In this document: piece by piece, positions 1-7,500 of the stretch
Position numbering within the stretch: the first letter of the stretch is position 1
Layout: each line of letters begins with the position of its first letter
Assembly: GCA_001689445.1 (NCBI GenBank)
Contig: LUJN01000037.1
Coordinates: 1 to 22,511, forward strand
Length of the DNA: 22,511 nt
Source of the DNA: Bacteroidales bacterium M3
Lineage (GTDB): Bacteria; Bacteroidota; Bacteroidia; Bacteroidales; Muribaculaceae
Reading direction: 5' to 3'
Position numbers and translations under genes: made by a program
The notes under the pieces: generated by a model
What the model was told of the DNA's origin: nothing
The model's input: the letters and a program-made list of their open reading frames with translations, nothing else
Database searches by the model: none

Positions 1-360
1 GGAGACCTGAAAAGCTCTATCGGATTCGCGCACAACGTCCGCGAGTGCATGATACTCACAGGGGATTCGCGCATCAAGGGAACATATCTCGTATGGAACA
101 AGGTGCAGGCAAAAGACCGCGACAGCCTGTGCCAGATAATCAACCGCTATGCCGCCACTATGTGCATAGAGTCCTTGGAGACCATACTCCCCATGAGTGT
201 CAAGTTCACCAAGGACGGCACCGAGACAGGCCGGGGCGCGGTCTTCCGCTCAACCTTCATGCCCCCTGACAGGGCACTTCTCAAAAACAGCTATCTGCCC
301 GAACTGGTGGATGAGATTCTCCAAACCATAACCCCCGAAGAATATGCCGACAAGACGTGA
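1..360 (+). CDS. traA: ParA-like ATPase TraA, C-terminal part (5' end outside window)
   Basis: The reading frame is open from base 1 (GDLKSSIGFAHNVREC...) and stops at 358-360, so only the last 119 codons of the gene are present. The stretch KGTYLVWNKV, followed by the terminal VFRSTFMPPDRALLKNSYLPELVDEIL, matches my memory of the C-terminus of the ParA/MinD-type ATPase that opens Bacteroides tra operons. The Walker A region lies upstream of the window and cannot be checked. The family is thought to act in partition or positioning of the transferred DNA or of the transfer apparatus; in this family TraA is not itself a secretion ATPase. The stop overlaps the start of the next gene by 17 nt, so the two are co-translated. 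The internal ATG at 49 is not a start because homologous residues continue upstream of it. Confidence 0.8.
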   Translation, partial: GDLKSSIGFAHNVRECMILTGDSRIKGTYLVWNKVQAKDRDSLCQIINRYAATMCIESLETILPMSVKFTKDGTETGRGAVFRSTFMPPDRALLKNSYLPELVDEILQTITPEEYADKT

Positions 361-730
361 GACAAACTTCGACGCCGACAAGTTCCTCGACTCATACGAG
401 GACAGGACAGCCTCCGCGATGCGTGACCCGGCAACGGTCAAAGAGCCGCCCAAGACTGCGGCGAAAGCACCTGAAACTCCCGCCCCCGCCTCACCCAAGG
501 AGGTGGAGTACATGGAGAAATACCTCCTGCCCCAGAAATATGTGCGGGTGATAAAGAGCGGCAAGCAGGTCGCGGTCAGCGACGAGTTCAAGGTCAAGAT
601 TCAGAAACTACTGTTGTTTTTCTCCGACGGAGGGACGATAGCCGGATATGTAAACAACGTGCTGGAGCAGCATTTCCGGGAATTTGACGACGTTATCCAG
701 CGAATGTTCAACGAAACCAAGCAGATTTAG
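344..730 (+). CDS. traB: DUF3408-type conjugative transposon protein (TraB position)
   Basis: This 128-aa protein has a basic and acidic N-terminus, a Pro/Ala-rich linker at about residues 27-52, and a conserved C-terminal block (EKYLLPQKYVRVIKSGKQVAVSDEF..KIQKLLLFF..GGTIAGYVNNVLEQHF, about residues 57-115). That block is the DUF3408 pattern found next to parA in Bacteroides conjugative elements. DUF3408 looks like a small DNA-binding fold of ribbon-helix-helix character; this function is inferred, not shown. The start ATG at 344 lies inside the end of traA and is the first ATG that preserves the N-terminus. It is probably a partner of the ParA protein in an accessory partition or relaxosome role. 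The gene stops 2 nt before the next one, which is a second DUF3408-like gene. Confidence 0.75.
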   Translation: MPTRRETNFDADKFLDSYEDRTASAMRDPATVKEPPKTAAKAPETPAPASPKEVEYMEKYLLPQKYVRVIKSGKQVAVSDEFKVKIQKLLLFFSDGGTIAGYVNNVLEQHFREFDDVIQRMFNETKQI

Positions 731-732
731 AT

Positions 733-1035
733 ATGGCAGACGAAAATAAAAAAGACATTAAGGAGTGCCCTGCCAAGGAAATGGAGAGCCTGACACCGAA
801 GGAGGTAGAGGCATACCGCTCGATGTTCCTCGAACCGGGAGAGGTCGGGGCGCGAAAAGGGATATTCGTCCCGCGCGAACTGGTGGACAGGCTGAAGATG
901 TCGGTGCCCCTCCTTGACGTGGAGGGTCTCACTATCGGGGTCTATGTAACGCGGATACTCCTGCGTCACTTGTCCGACAACGCCGGCATACTGAACCTCC
1001 TTATGGAGAAGGGAAAGAAAAAGACGCGCCTATGA
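733..1035 (+). CDS. traC: Second DUF3408-like protein (TraC position)
   Basis: This 100-aa protein is a likely paralogue of the preceding one. The pattern LTPKEVEAYRSMFLEPGEVGARKGIFVPRELVDRLKMSVPLL..EGLTIGVYVTRILLRHL (about residues 19-79) has the same order as TraB: acidic helix, short basic loop, then an aliphatic helix ending in a GxYVxxxLxxH-type motif. The long Pro-rich linker of TraB is missing. The start at 733 is 2 nt after the traB stop. The gene ends with a 4-nt overlap on traD (ATGA). In CTnDOT-type operons the genes between parA and traE are named traB, traC and traD, and the symbol follows that order. The function is unknown, with a DNA-binding accessory role inferred. Confidence 0.65.
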   Translation: MADENKKDIKECPAKEMESLTPKEVEAYRSMFLEPGEVGARKGIFVPRELVDRLKMSVPLLDVEGLTIGVYVTRILLRHLSDNAGILNLLMEKGKKKTRL

Positions 1036-1718
1036 ACACCGTCCTGTCCGTACTGATAATATGCGGCTTCCTGTACCTGTCGTTTGTGACATGGATGTTC
1101 CGCAGAAAGGAGGGGGATGCCAAGACCCCATGGAAGGAGGGAGAGGCAAAGCCTGATACCCCGTCATCCCAGCCCTCACCGCTTTCGATAGTCCCCAAAA
1201 GCGACTTCGACATGGACACTTTCCAGAAATCGCTCACCTCCACGATAACCTTTGCCGTCAGACAGGCTCTTGGCTCGGCAACGGGCGATGTCAATCCCGC
1301 CGGGACCTACGGCAGCTACGGTGACGGAGACAGCGAAGATGAAGACCCCGACATGGATGATGTGGACCCCGGACTGGTGTCCCCTCCGGCCACCGGCGAC
1401 AGCATCGAGGAGATTGAGGACGCGCTGAGCGTGGCGGTCAATCCCGGTGCAGATGCCGACAGCAAGGCCAAGGCCGGCAATGTGCTGTCAGGTATGCGGG
1501 ACGTGGTTTTCATCGGCAGGCTGATGGAGGCCGACAGGCGCATCAGCGACGGGGTGATGGAGTGCATAGCCGAGAATATGCGCATGAAGAGCGCGAAGCG
1601 CGTCAGGAAGAAAGGCAGCCCCGCCCATAAAGCCAAGGCAAAGCCCGTGGATATAGGCGGTGTCCTCCGGGACCCGGATTTTGTGAAACATAAAAATGAT
1701 GACGATGAAGAAGACTGA
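1032..1718 (+). CDS. traD: TraD-like single-pass membrane protein
   Basis: This 228-aa protein has one N-terminal membrane segment (about residues 2-22, TVLSVLIICGFLYLSFVTWMF) followed by basic residues (RRKEG), so the rest is predicted cytoplasmic. The middle is low complexity and highly acidic (GDGDSEDEDPDMDDVDPGL, about residues 97-115), and the C-terminus is Lys/Arg-rich (KSAKRVRKKGSPAHKAKAKP) with a final DDDEED. I assign TraD from position (last gene before traE) and from the general likeness to DUF4122-type proteins of Bacteroides elements; I could not verify that family by search. The gene overlaps traC by 4 nt. After it comes the largest gap in the early operon (99 nt), which contains a small hairpin. 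Confidence 0.5.
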   Translation: MNTVLSVLIICGFLYLSFVTWMFRRKEGDAKTPWKEGEAKPDTPSSQPSPLSIVPKSDFDMDTFQKSLTSTITFAVRQALGSATGDVNPAGTYGSYGDGDSEDEDPDMDDVDPGLVSPPATGDSIEEIEDALSVAVNPGADADSKAKAGNVLSGMRDVVFIGRLMEADRRISDGVMECIAENMRMKSAKRVRKKGSPAHKAKAKPVDIGGVLRDPDFVKHKNDDDEED

Positions 1719-1762
1719 TTACGGATGATGCCGTGCAAGGCACAGCACAGGCCCGTCGAGGC

Positions 1763-1783
1763 CCCGACACAAACCGCGTCGGG
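1763..1783 (+). promoter_or_regulatory. Small hairpin in the traD-traE gap
   Basis: CCCGAC (1763-1768) and GTCGGG (1778-1783) form a perfect 6-bp stem around a 9-nt loop. It sits in the only long gap between early tra genes, about 35 nt ahead of the traE start. There is no T-run, so it is not a classical terminator. It could be an RNA processing site or attenuator that sets the level of the downstream secretion genes relative to the parA block. Confidence 0.35.
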
Positions 1784-1817
1784 AGAATGAAAGCCCGGCG
1801 CACAATACAAGACCCGT

Positions 1818-2147
1818 ATGAAAACAGCAAAAAACAAAATTATGATTCTCAAAGGACGGTTCGTCCTCGCCATGCTCATGGTGCTCTGCTCGGTGCAGTT
1901 CATGAGCGCAGCAGGCAACGGCCTTTCGGGTATCAACGAGGCAACCAACATGGTCTCCTCGTATTTTGAGCCCGGCGTGAAACTTATCTACGCCATAGGC
2001 GCGGTGGTGGGTCTCATCGGAGGTGTCAAATGCTACTCCAAATGGTCGAGCGGCGACCCCGACACCTCAAAGACCGCCGCAAGCTGGTTCGGTGCCTGTA
2101 TCTTCCTTATAGTGGCAGCCACAATCCTCAAATCCTTCTTCCTCTGA
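1818..2147 (+). CDS. traE: TraE, DUF4134 inner-membrane protein (VirB2/VirB3-like position)
   Basis: This 109-aa hydrophobic protein has an N-terminal signal-like segment (about 14-32), then GLSGINEATNMVSSYFEPGVKLIYAIGAVVGLIGGVKCYSKWSSGDPDTSKTAASWFGACIFLIVAATILKSFF. That is the recognisable DUF4134 signature, with two further membrane helices at about 54-72 and 89-107 flanking a conserved KCYSKWSSGDPDT loop. In Bacteroides elements TraE is the pilin-like or small inner-membrane component ahead of TraF and the TraG ATPase. The start at 1818 gives a basic N-terminus before the first helix. The ATG at 1845 is a possible alternative. The stop shares one base with the traF start (TGATG). Confidence 0.88.
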   Translation: MKTAKNKIMILKGRFVLAMLMVLCSVQFMSAAGNGLSGINEATNMVSSYFEPGVKLIYAIGAVVGLIGGVKCYSKWSSGDPDTSKTAASWFGACIFLIVAATILKSFFL

Positions 2148-2476
2148 TGGCCGAATACCCGATAAACAAAGGCATAGGCCGCAGCGTGGAATACCGGGGA
2201 CTGAAAGCGCAATACCTCTTCATATTCGCCGTGGGGCTGCTGTCAATGTTCATACTGTTCGTGGTGATGTATGTCGCGGGGGTGCCCCAGTGGTTCTGTA
2301 TCGGCTTCACCGCCGTGGCCGCCCCCTCCCTCGTGTGGCTCACCTTCCGGCTTAACGCCAAGTACGGGCAGTACGGACTCATGAAACTCGGCGCGGCAAG
2401 GTTTCATCCGCGCTACATAATCAACCGCAAGCGTATCAAACGACTAATAAAGACAAGAAATGCGAAACACGCTTAA
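2147..2476 (+). CDS. traF: TraF, DUF4133 membrane protein (VirB3-like)
   Basis: This 109-aa protein reads MAEYPINKGIGRSVEYRGLKAQYLFIFAVG..., the standard DUF4133 opening with the motif NKGIGRxxEFxGLKAQY. It has two adjacent membrane helices (about 24-43 and 47-64), then the basic tail KYGQYGLMKLGAARFHPRYIINRKRIKRLI. The frame is open back to 2030, but the conserved N-terminus and the TGATG overlap with traE fix the start at 2147. By fold and position (small two-helix protein directly before the VirB4-like ATPase) it is the VirB3 counterpart. Its last 17 nt overlap traG. Confidence 0.88.
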   Translation: MAEYPINKGIGRSVEYRGLKAQYLFIFAVGLLSMFILFVVMYVAGVPQWFCIGFTAVAAPSLVWLTFRLNAKYGQYGLMKLGAARFHPRYIINRKRIKRLIKTRNAKHA

Positions 2477-4961
2477 AGCGACTACGCTCGAAAGCAAGCT
2501 CCCCATTCTGGCCGTCGAACACGGCTGCATCATCTCAAAGGACGCCGACATAACGGTGGCCTTTGAGGTGGGGCTCCCGGAGCTGTTCACCGTCACTTCC
2601 GCAGAATACGGGGCCATGCACTCGGCATGGTGCAAGGCCATAAAGGTGCTGCCCCGTTTCTCGGTGGTACACAAGCAGGACATATTCGTCAGCGGGAAAT
2701 ACCGCCCGGAGTTGCAGAAGGAGGGTCTTTCATTCCTTGACCGCTCCTTTGAGCGGCACTTCAACGAGAGGCCGTATCTCGACCACCGTTGCTACCTGTT
2801 CCTGACCAAGACCACCCGCGAGAGGGCGAGACAGCAGAGCAATTTCTCGACACTCTGCCGCGGGCGCATACTCCCGAAGGAACTTGACCACGAGGCCGTC
2901 GTAAAATTCATGGAGTCAGTGGAGCAGTTCGAGCGCATCATCAACGACTCCGGCCACATCACCCTGCGCCGCCTCACGGATGAGGAGCTGGTGGGCACGG
3001 ACACTTCTTCGGGACTGATTGAGAAATATATGTCCCTCTCAATGGAGGATGTCGCCTGTCTTGAAGACATGGACCTCTCGGCTCAGCAGATGAGGATAGG
3101 CGACAATATGCTCTGCCTCCACACCCTGTCGGACACCGACGACCTCCCCGCCAAGGTCGGCACCGACAACCGCTATGAACGGCTTTCGACCGACCGCTCG
3201 GACTGCCGCATGAGCTTCGCGTCGCCCGTGGGACTGCTGCTGCCGTGCAACCACATCTATAACCAGTATGTGTTTGTTGACGACCACGACGAGAACCTCG
3301 CCCGGTTTGAGAAGACCGCCCGCAACATGAACAGCCTCTCCAAGTACAGCCGTTCAAACGCTATCAACAAGGAGTGGATAGACCTCTATCTCAACGAGGC
3401 GCACAGTTACGGACTCACGTCGGTCAGGGCGCATTTCAACGTAATGGCATGGAGCGACGACGCCGAGGAGCTGCGCCGCATCAAGAACGACGTAGGCGGA
3501 CAGCTCGCCACGATGGGATGTATGCCGAGGCACAACACAATCGACTGCCCGACGCTGTTCTGGGCTGCGATGCCCGGCAACGAGGCGGATTTTCCTGCCG
3601 AAGAAAGTTTCTACACGTTTATCGAGCCGGCGGCCTGTCTCTTCACCGCCGAGACAAACTACCGTTCCTCGCTGTCGCCATTCGGCATAAAGATGGTTGA
3701 CAGGCTCACGGGGAGGCCGGTACACCTCGATATATCGGATGAACCGATGAAACGCGGTATAACCACTAACCGCAACAAGTTCATCCTCGGGCCGTCGGGC
3801 AGTGGAAAGTCATTCTTCACCAACCACTTGGTGCGCCAATATTATGAACAGGGTGCCCATGTCCTGCTGATAGACACCGGAAACTCCTATGAGGGATTGA
3901 GCAACCTTATCCGCAACCGTACCCACGGGGAGGACGGCATCTATTACACCTACACCGAGGACAGCCCTATCTCATTCAACCCGTTCTACACAGAAGACGG
4001 AGTGTTCGACGTGGAGAAAAAAGACAGCATCAAGACCCTGCTGCTAACGCTGTGGAAGTCGGAGGAGGACCATGTGAGCAAGACCGAGAGCGGTGAGCTT
4101 GGATCCGCGCTGTCGATGTTCCTTGACAAGATGCGGTCTGACGGCAACATTGTCCCCTGTTTCAACTCCTTCTACGAGTTCATGCGCGACGAATACCGCA
4201 CGGAAATGGCACAGCGTCCCATACCCATATATAAACAGGACTTTGACATAGACAATTTCCTGACGACGCTGAGGCAGTATTACCACGGAGGCCGTTTCGA
4301 CTTCCTTCTCAACTCAAAAGAGAATATCGACCTTCTCAACAAACGCTTCGTGGTGTTCGAGATTGACTCCATACGCGACAACAAGGAGCTGTTCCCGGTG
4401 GTGACGATTATCATCATGGAGGCCTTCATAAACAAGATGCGCCGTCTGAAGGGCATCCGCAAGCTCCTTATCGTGGAAGAGGCTTGGAAAGCGTTGTCAA
4501 CCACCACCATGAGCGAGTACCTCAAATATATGTTCAAGACGGTGCGCAAGTATTTCGGTGAGGCCGTGGTAGTGACGCAGGAGGTTGACGACATCATATC
4601 GTCGCCTGTGGTGAAGGAGACTATCATCAACAACTCCGACTGCAAGATACTACTCGACCAGAGAAAGTACATGAACCGCTTCGACCAGATACAGTCGTTG
4701 CTCGGACTCACCGACAAGGAGAAGGCACAGGTATTGTCGATAAACCTTGCCAACAACCCCAACAAGCTATACAAGGAGGTATGGATAGGTCTTGGCGGAA
4801 CACAGTCCGCGGTCTATGCGACCGAGGTCAGCCGCGAGGAGTATTACTGCTACACCACCGAGGAGACCGAGAAAATCAAGGTGCTCGACACCGCGCGTCG
4901 GCTCGGAGGCGACATAGAGGCCGCGATTAAACTATTGGCAAACGAAGACAAAGGATTATGA
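2460..4961 (+). CDS. traG: TraG, VirB4-like conjugation ATPase
   Basis: This 833-aa protein is the main energising ATPase of the transfer apparatus. Walker A is GPSGSGKS at residues 444-451 and Walker B is LLIVEEAW with acidic residues E673/E674. The sensor-like VVTQEVDDIISS follows about 30 residues later. The N-terminal half carries the CagE/TrbE/VirB4-type domain without membrane segments. The DIDNFLTTLRQYYHGGRFDFLLN region lies between the motifs, as in other Bacteroides TraG proteins (usual size about 830 aa), so the gene looks intact. The name follows the CTnDOT scheme and should not be confused with the VirD4/TraG coupling protein. It overlaps traF by 17 nt and the next gene by 4 nt (ATGA). 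Confidence 0.93.
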   Translation: MRNTLKATTLESKLPILAVEHGCIISKDADITVAFEVGLPELFTVTSAEYGAMHSAWCKAIKVLPRFSVVHKQDIFVSGKYRPELQKEGLSFLDRSFERHFNERPYLDHRCYLFLTKTTRERARQQSNFSTLCRGRILPKELDHEAVVKFMESVEQFERIINDSGHITLRRLTDEELVGTDTSSGLIEKYMSLSMEDVACLEDMDLSAQQMRIGDNMLCLHTLSDTDDLPAKVGTDNRYERLSTDRSDCRMSFASPVGLLLPCNHIYNQYVFVDDHDENLARFEKTARNMNSLSKYSRSNAINKEWIDLYLNEAHSYGLTSVRAHFNVMAWSDDAEELRRIKNDVGGQLATMGCMPRHNTIDCPTLFWAAMPGNEADFPAEESFYTFIEPAACLFTAETNYRSSLSPFGIKMVDRLTGRPVHLDISDEPMKRGITTNRNKFILGPSGSGKSFFTNHLVRQYYEQGAHVLLIDTGNSYEGLSNLIRNRTHGEDGIYYTYTEDSPISFNPFYTEDGVFDVEKKDSIKTLLLTLWKSEEDHVSKTESGELGSALSMFLDKMRSDGNIVPCFNSFYEFMRDEYRTEMAQRPIPIYKQDFDIDNFLTTLRQYYHGGRFDFLLNSKENIDLLNKRFVVFEIDSIRDNKELFPVVTIIIMEAFINKMRRLKGIRKLLIVEEAWKALSTTTMSEYLKYMFKTVRKYFGEAVVVTQEVDDIISSPVVKETIINNSDCKILLDQRKYMNRFDQIQSLLGLTDKEKAQVLSINLANNPNKLYKEVWIGLGGTQSAVYATEVSREEYYCYTTEETEKIKVLDTARRLGGDIEAAIKLLANEDKGL

Positions 4962-5674
4962 TTGACCAGATTATTTCAACACTCGGCGACTTCATGTCGT
5001 CACTATCACCGGCGATAATTTATAACTACCGTGTTATAATTGTCCTGTTGTGCGCCTTGAACGCCCTGTTGCTGCTGTTCCTGCTTTTCAGGACCCCGGC
5101 CAGTATCCGCAGACGGGACAGGTTTTTCCTGTCGGCTCTTGCCGACATCGTGGCAGACCGTTTCGCCGAAGACACGGGCAAGGCGTTGACAAAAGCCCTC
5201 AATTCCAGATTCCCCATTGAGGAAGAGACAGATCCGCGCGATAAAATCCGTGACGAATGGCGCGACCCCGTTACCGGCATAACCCTGCACATATACGAGG
5301 AACGCGGTTACTGGCGTGCCGACATATCCGGCATTGACTATAACGGGATATACCATGACCACACGGTGCTGCGCTATATGGACTCCGAGACCTTCGACAA
5401 GAACCTCTATATGGGTAACGGAAAGAAATATTGGACATTTGCCTATGACGGGCTGCTCGACACAATCTTCATTCCCGAACTCGGCATGACTATGAGACGC
5501 AAATCGACATTTCCTGAAAGGACACTCCGCTCCGATATTACAGGCATGGTCGCCCACATAATGCAGGATGTCACGATGGAACCGGAAACGGACCAACCGC
5601 AAAAAGCGGAGGCCACGCTTGAAGGACTTTCAGAGACTCCCTTTAAGGAGACCGTTAACGAACCCGAAAAATAA
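4958..5674 (+). CDS. traH: TraH-like membrane-anchored protein (DUF3876-like C-terminal domain)
   Basis: This 238-aa protein has one membrane helix at about residues 24-44 (YRVIIVLLCALNALLLLFLLF). A domain of predicted beta-strands follows at about 95-180 with WRDPVTGITLHIYEERGYWRADISGIDYNG...KYWTFAYDGLLDTIFIPELGMTMRR. The order (expected GxW-type start, a response to a polar ligand, a terminal DTIFIPELG strand) resembles DUF3876 proteins at the TraH position, but this copy is longer and has an added membrane anchor. It is therefore assigned mainly by position between traG and traI. The C-terminal 40 residues are acidic and Pro/Glu-rich. The function is unknown. It starts inside the traG stop, so it is co-translated with the ATPase. 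Confidence 0.5.
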   Translation: MIDQIISTLGDFMSSLSPAIIYNYRVIIVLLCALNALLLLFLLFRTPASIRRRDRFFLSALADIVADRFAEDTGKALTKALNSRFPIEEETDPRDKIRDEWRDPVTGITLHIYEERGYWRADISGIDYNGIYHDHTVLRYMDSETFDKNLYMGNGKKYWTFAYDGLLDTIFIPELGMTMRRKSTFPERTLRSDITGMVAHIMQDVTMEPETDQPQKAEATLEGLSETPFKETVNEPEK

Positions 5675-5679
5675 GATGT

Positions 5680-5814
5680 ATGAACGTACTGAGGATAATA
5701 CTGACAATCATAACGGCCTGTGTCGCCGCTGTCGCCCTCCTCCTGAGACTCGCGTTGTGGACACTCTCCCTCGGTGTAAGGCTCATAGGAGGAATAGCCT
5801 CCAGAATATACTAA
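5680..5814 (+). CDS. 44-aa hydrophobic membrane peptide between traH and traI
   Basis: A complete short frame reads MNVLRIILTIITACVAAVAL and continues LLRLALWTLS, LGVRLIGGIA, SRIY, then TAA. It begins 5 nt after the traH stop and ends 15 nt before the traI start, so it fills what would otherwise be a 155-nt hole in a gap-free operon. Residues 4-30 form a long aliphatic stretch broken by a single Arg, and a second amphipathic segment follows (GVRLIGGIASRIY). The codon choice is GC-rich like the neighbours. No homologue is recalled. It could be a small subunit of the inner-membrane complex. It is real on the strength of position and composition, but not proven. Confidence 0.6.
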   Translation: MNVLRIILTIITACVAAVALLLRLALWTLSLGVRLIGGIASRIY

Positions 5815-5829
5815 CGAAAAATAACAAAC

Positions 5830-6468
5830 ATGGTAAGACTGAAATACATTATGGCGGCACTCCTGATGTGCCTCCTTCTCGGCGCGGGGAGGGCAAACGC
5901 CCAATGGACTGTGATTGACCCCTCCAACATCGCCCAGAGCATCGTCAACAACTCGAAGTCTCTCGTTCAGGAGTCCCAGACGGCAACGCACATGGTGAAG
6001 TCGTTTCAGGAGACGGTTAAAATTTACGAGCAGGGCAAGAAATATTACGACGCGCTGCGCTCGGTCAACAACCTTGTGCGCGACGCCCGCAAGGTGCAGC
6101 AGACCGTCCTCATGCTCGGAGACATCAGCGAGACCTATGTGACCAACTTCCGCAAGATGCTCACCGACCCCAACTTCACGTCGTCGGAACTCTCGGCCAT
6201 AGCCGCCGGATACACCCGGCTGCTGGAGGAGGCCAACGGAGTCCTCGGAGAACTTAAAAACGTGGTGAACATCACAACCATGTCCATGACCGACAAGGAC
6301 CGCATGGACATAGTGGACCGGTGCTATAGGGAGATGAGCCGTTTCCGCAACCTGACGGCATACTACACCAACAAGAACATCTCCGTGTCGTATCTCCGCG
6401 CCAAGAAGAAGGCCGACACCCAGAGGGTGGTGAACCTCTACGGCAAGGGCGCACAAAGATATTGGTAA
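5830..6468 (+). CDS. traI: TraI, DUF4141 periplasmic protein (VirB5-like)
   Basis: This 212-aa protein has a clear signal peptide (MVRLKYIMAALLMCLLLGAGRANA, predicted cut before QW). The mature part is helical, with QWTVIDPSNIAQSIVNNSKSLVQESQTATHMVKSFQETVKIYEQGKKYYDALRSVNNLVRDARKVQQTV. That is the DUF4141 signature of Bacteroides TraI. Long heptad-like helices and the periplasmic location fit a VirB5-like minor pilus or scaffold role. The ending (SYLRAKKKADTQRVVNLYGKGAQRYW) is also typical. The start at 5830 is the only ATG that leaves a complete signal peptide. The gene is followed 3 nt later by traJ. Confidence 0.87.
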   Translation: MVRLKYIMAALLMCLLLGAGRANAQWTVIDPSNIAQSIVNNSKSLVQESQTATHMVKSFQETVKIYEQGKKYYDALRSVNNLVRDARKVQQTVLMLGDISETYVTNFRKMLTDPNFTSSELSAIAAGYTRLLEEANGVLGELKNVVNITTMSMTDKDRMDIVDRCYREMSRFRNLTAYYTNKNISVSYLRAKKKADTQRVVNLYGKGAQRYW

Positions 6469-6471
6469 GCC

Positions 6472-7482
6472 ATGCTTTGCGCTATAGATTTCTCAAACCT
6501 GCACACAATCCTCCGCTCGCTCTATGACGAGATGATGCCACTCTGCTCCGACATGGCGGGGGTGGCACAGGGGATAGCCGGACTCGGCGCGCTGTTCTAT
6601 GTCGCATACCGCGTATGGCAGTCATTGGCAAGAGCGGAGCCGGTGGATGTGTTCCCGCTGCTGCGTCCCTTCGCCGTCGGATTCTGCATCATGTTCTTCC
6701 CGACTGTGGTGCTCGGCACTATCAATTCCATAATGTCGCCCATAGTGCAGGGGACAGCCTCAATGCTCGACGGCCAGACATTGGATATGCAGAAATACCG
6801 CGAGGAGAAGGACAGGCTCGAATACGAGGCCATGATGCGTGACCCCTCCACGGCATACCTCGTGGATGACGCGGAGTTTGACCGTCAGATTGACGAGCTG
6901 GGAGTTACCGAGGTAGGCACCGCCGCCGGGATGTATATAGAGCGTGGTATGTACAAGGTGAAGAAGGCCATTCAGAACTTCTTCCGCGAGTTGCTGGAGC
7001 TGCTGTTTCAGGCGGCGTCGCTGACGATAGACACCATAAGGACATTCTTCCTCATAGTGTTGGCGATACTCGGCCCGGTAAGTTTCGCAATATCGGTGTG
7101 GGACGGTTTCCAGACCACCCTTGTGCAGTGGATATGCCGTTATGTCCAGACCTATTTATGGCTGCCCGTCGCGGATTTGTTCTCCACGATACTGGCGAAA
7201 ATCCAAGTCCTGATGTTGCAGAACGACATCTCCGAGCTTACCAACAACCCCAACGCAAACCTCGATTCCAGCAACACGACATACCTGATTTTCATGATAA
7301 TAGGTATAATCGGCTACTTCACTATCCCGACTGTCGCGGGCTGGATAATACAGGCCGGGGGCATGGGCAGCTACGGCAGGGCCGTCAACAACACCGCGCA
7401 ACAGGCCGGTTCGGTCGCGGGCAGTCTCGGCGGTGCGGCCGCAGGCAATGCGGTCGGGCGTTTCAAGAGACTGTTCAAATGA
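6472..7482 (+). CDS. traJ: TraJ, polytopic inner-membrane protein (VirB6-like)
   Basis: This 336-aa protein has membrane segments at about residues 30-48, 63-86, 176-206, 218-240 and 270-292. The central signature is the run of membrane helices with ILGPVSFAISVWDGFQTTLVQWICRYVQTYLWLPVADLFSTILAKIQ (about 199-245), which is the conserved core of Bacteroides TraJ. A soluble loop lies between 100 and 170. The C-terminus is Gly/Ala-rich (QAGSVAGSLGGAAAGNAVGRFKRLFK), ending in basic residues. By topology and position it is the VirB6 equivalent that forms the inner-membrane channel. It ends 18 nt before traK. Confidence 0.88.
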   Translation: MLCAIDFSNLHTILRSLYDEMMPLCSDMAGVAQGIAGLGALFYVAYRVWQSLARAEPVDVFPLLRPFAVGFCIMFFPTVVLGTINSIMSPIVQGTASMLDGQTLDMQKYREEKDRLEYEAMMRDPSTAYLVDDAEFDRQIDELGVTEVGTAAGMYIERGMYKVKKAIQNFFRELLELLFQAASLTIDTIRTFFLIVLAILGPVSFAISVWDGFQTTLVQWICRYVQTYLWLPVADLFSTILAKIQVLMLQNDISELTNNPNANLDSSNTTYLIFMIIGIIGYFTIPTVAGWIIQAGGMGSYGRAVNNTAQQAGSVAGSLGGAAAGNAVGRFKRLFK

Positions 7483-7500
7483 TATTCAAACAACGATTAA

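Noticed and set aside
1316..1951. Minus-strand frame of 211 codons over traD and traE
   Set aside because: Ser-rich antisense of the acidic TraD linker; it conflicts with the clear traD and traE genes.
2460..4961. TraG as the coupling protein (VirD4)
   Set aside because: The protein has the VirB4-type arrangement (motifs in the C-terminal half, no N-terminal membrane helices) and stands after DUF4133. In the CTnDOT naming TraG is the VirB4 homologue.
5443..6456. Long open frame on the minus strand opposite traH and traI (337 codons)
   Set aside because: It overlaps well-identified genes on the other strand, has low-complexity His/Val/Gly-rich content and no recognisable domain. It is an antisense by-product of GC-rich codon use.
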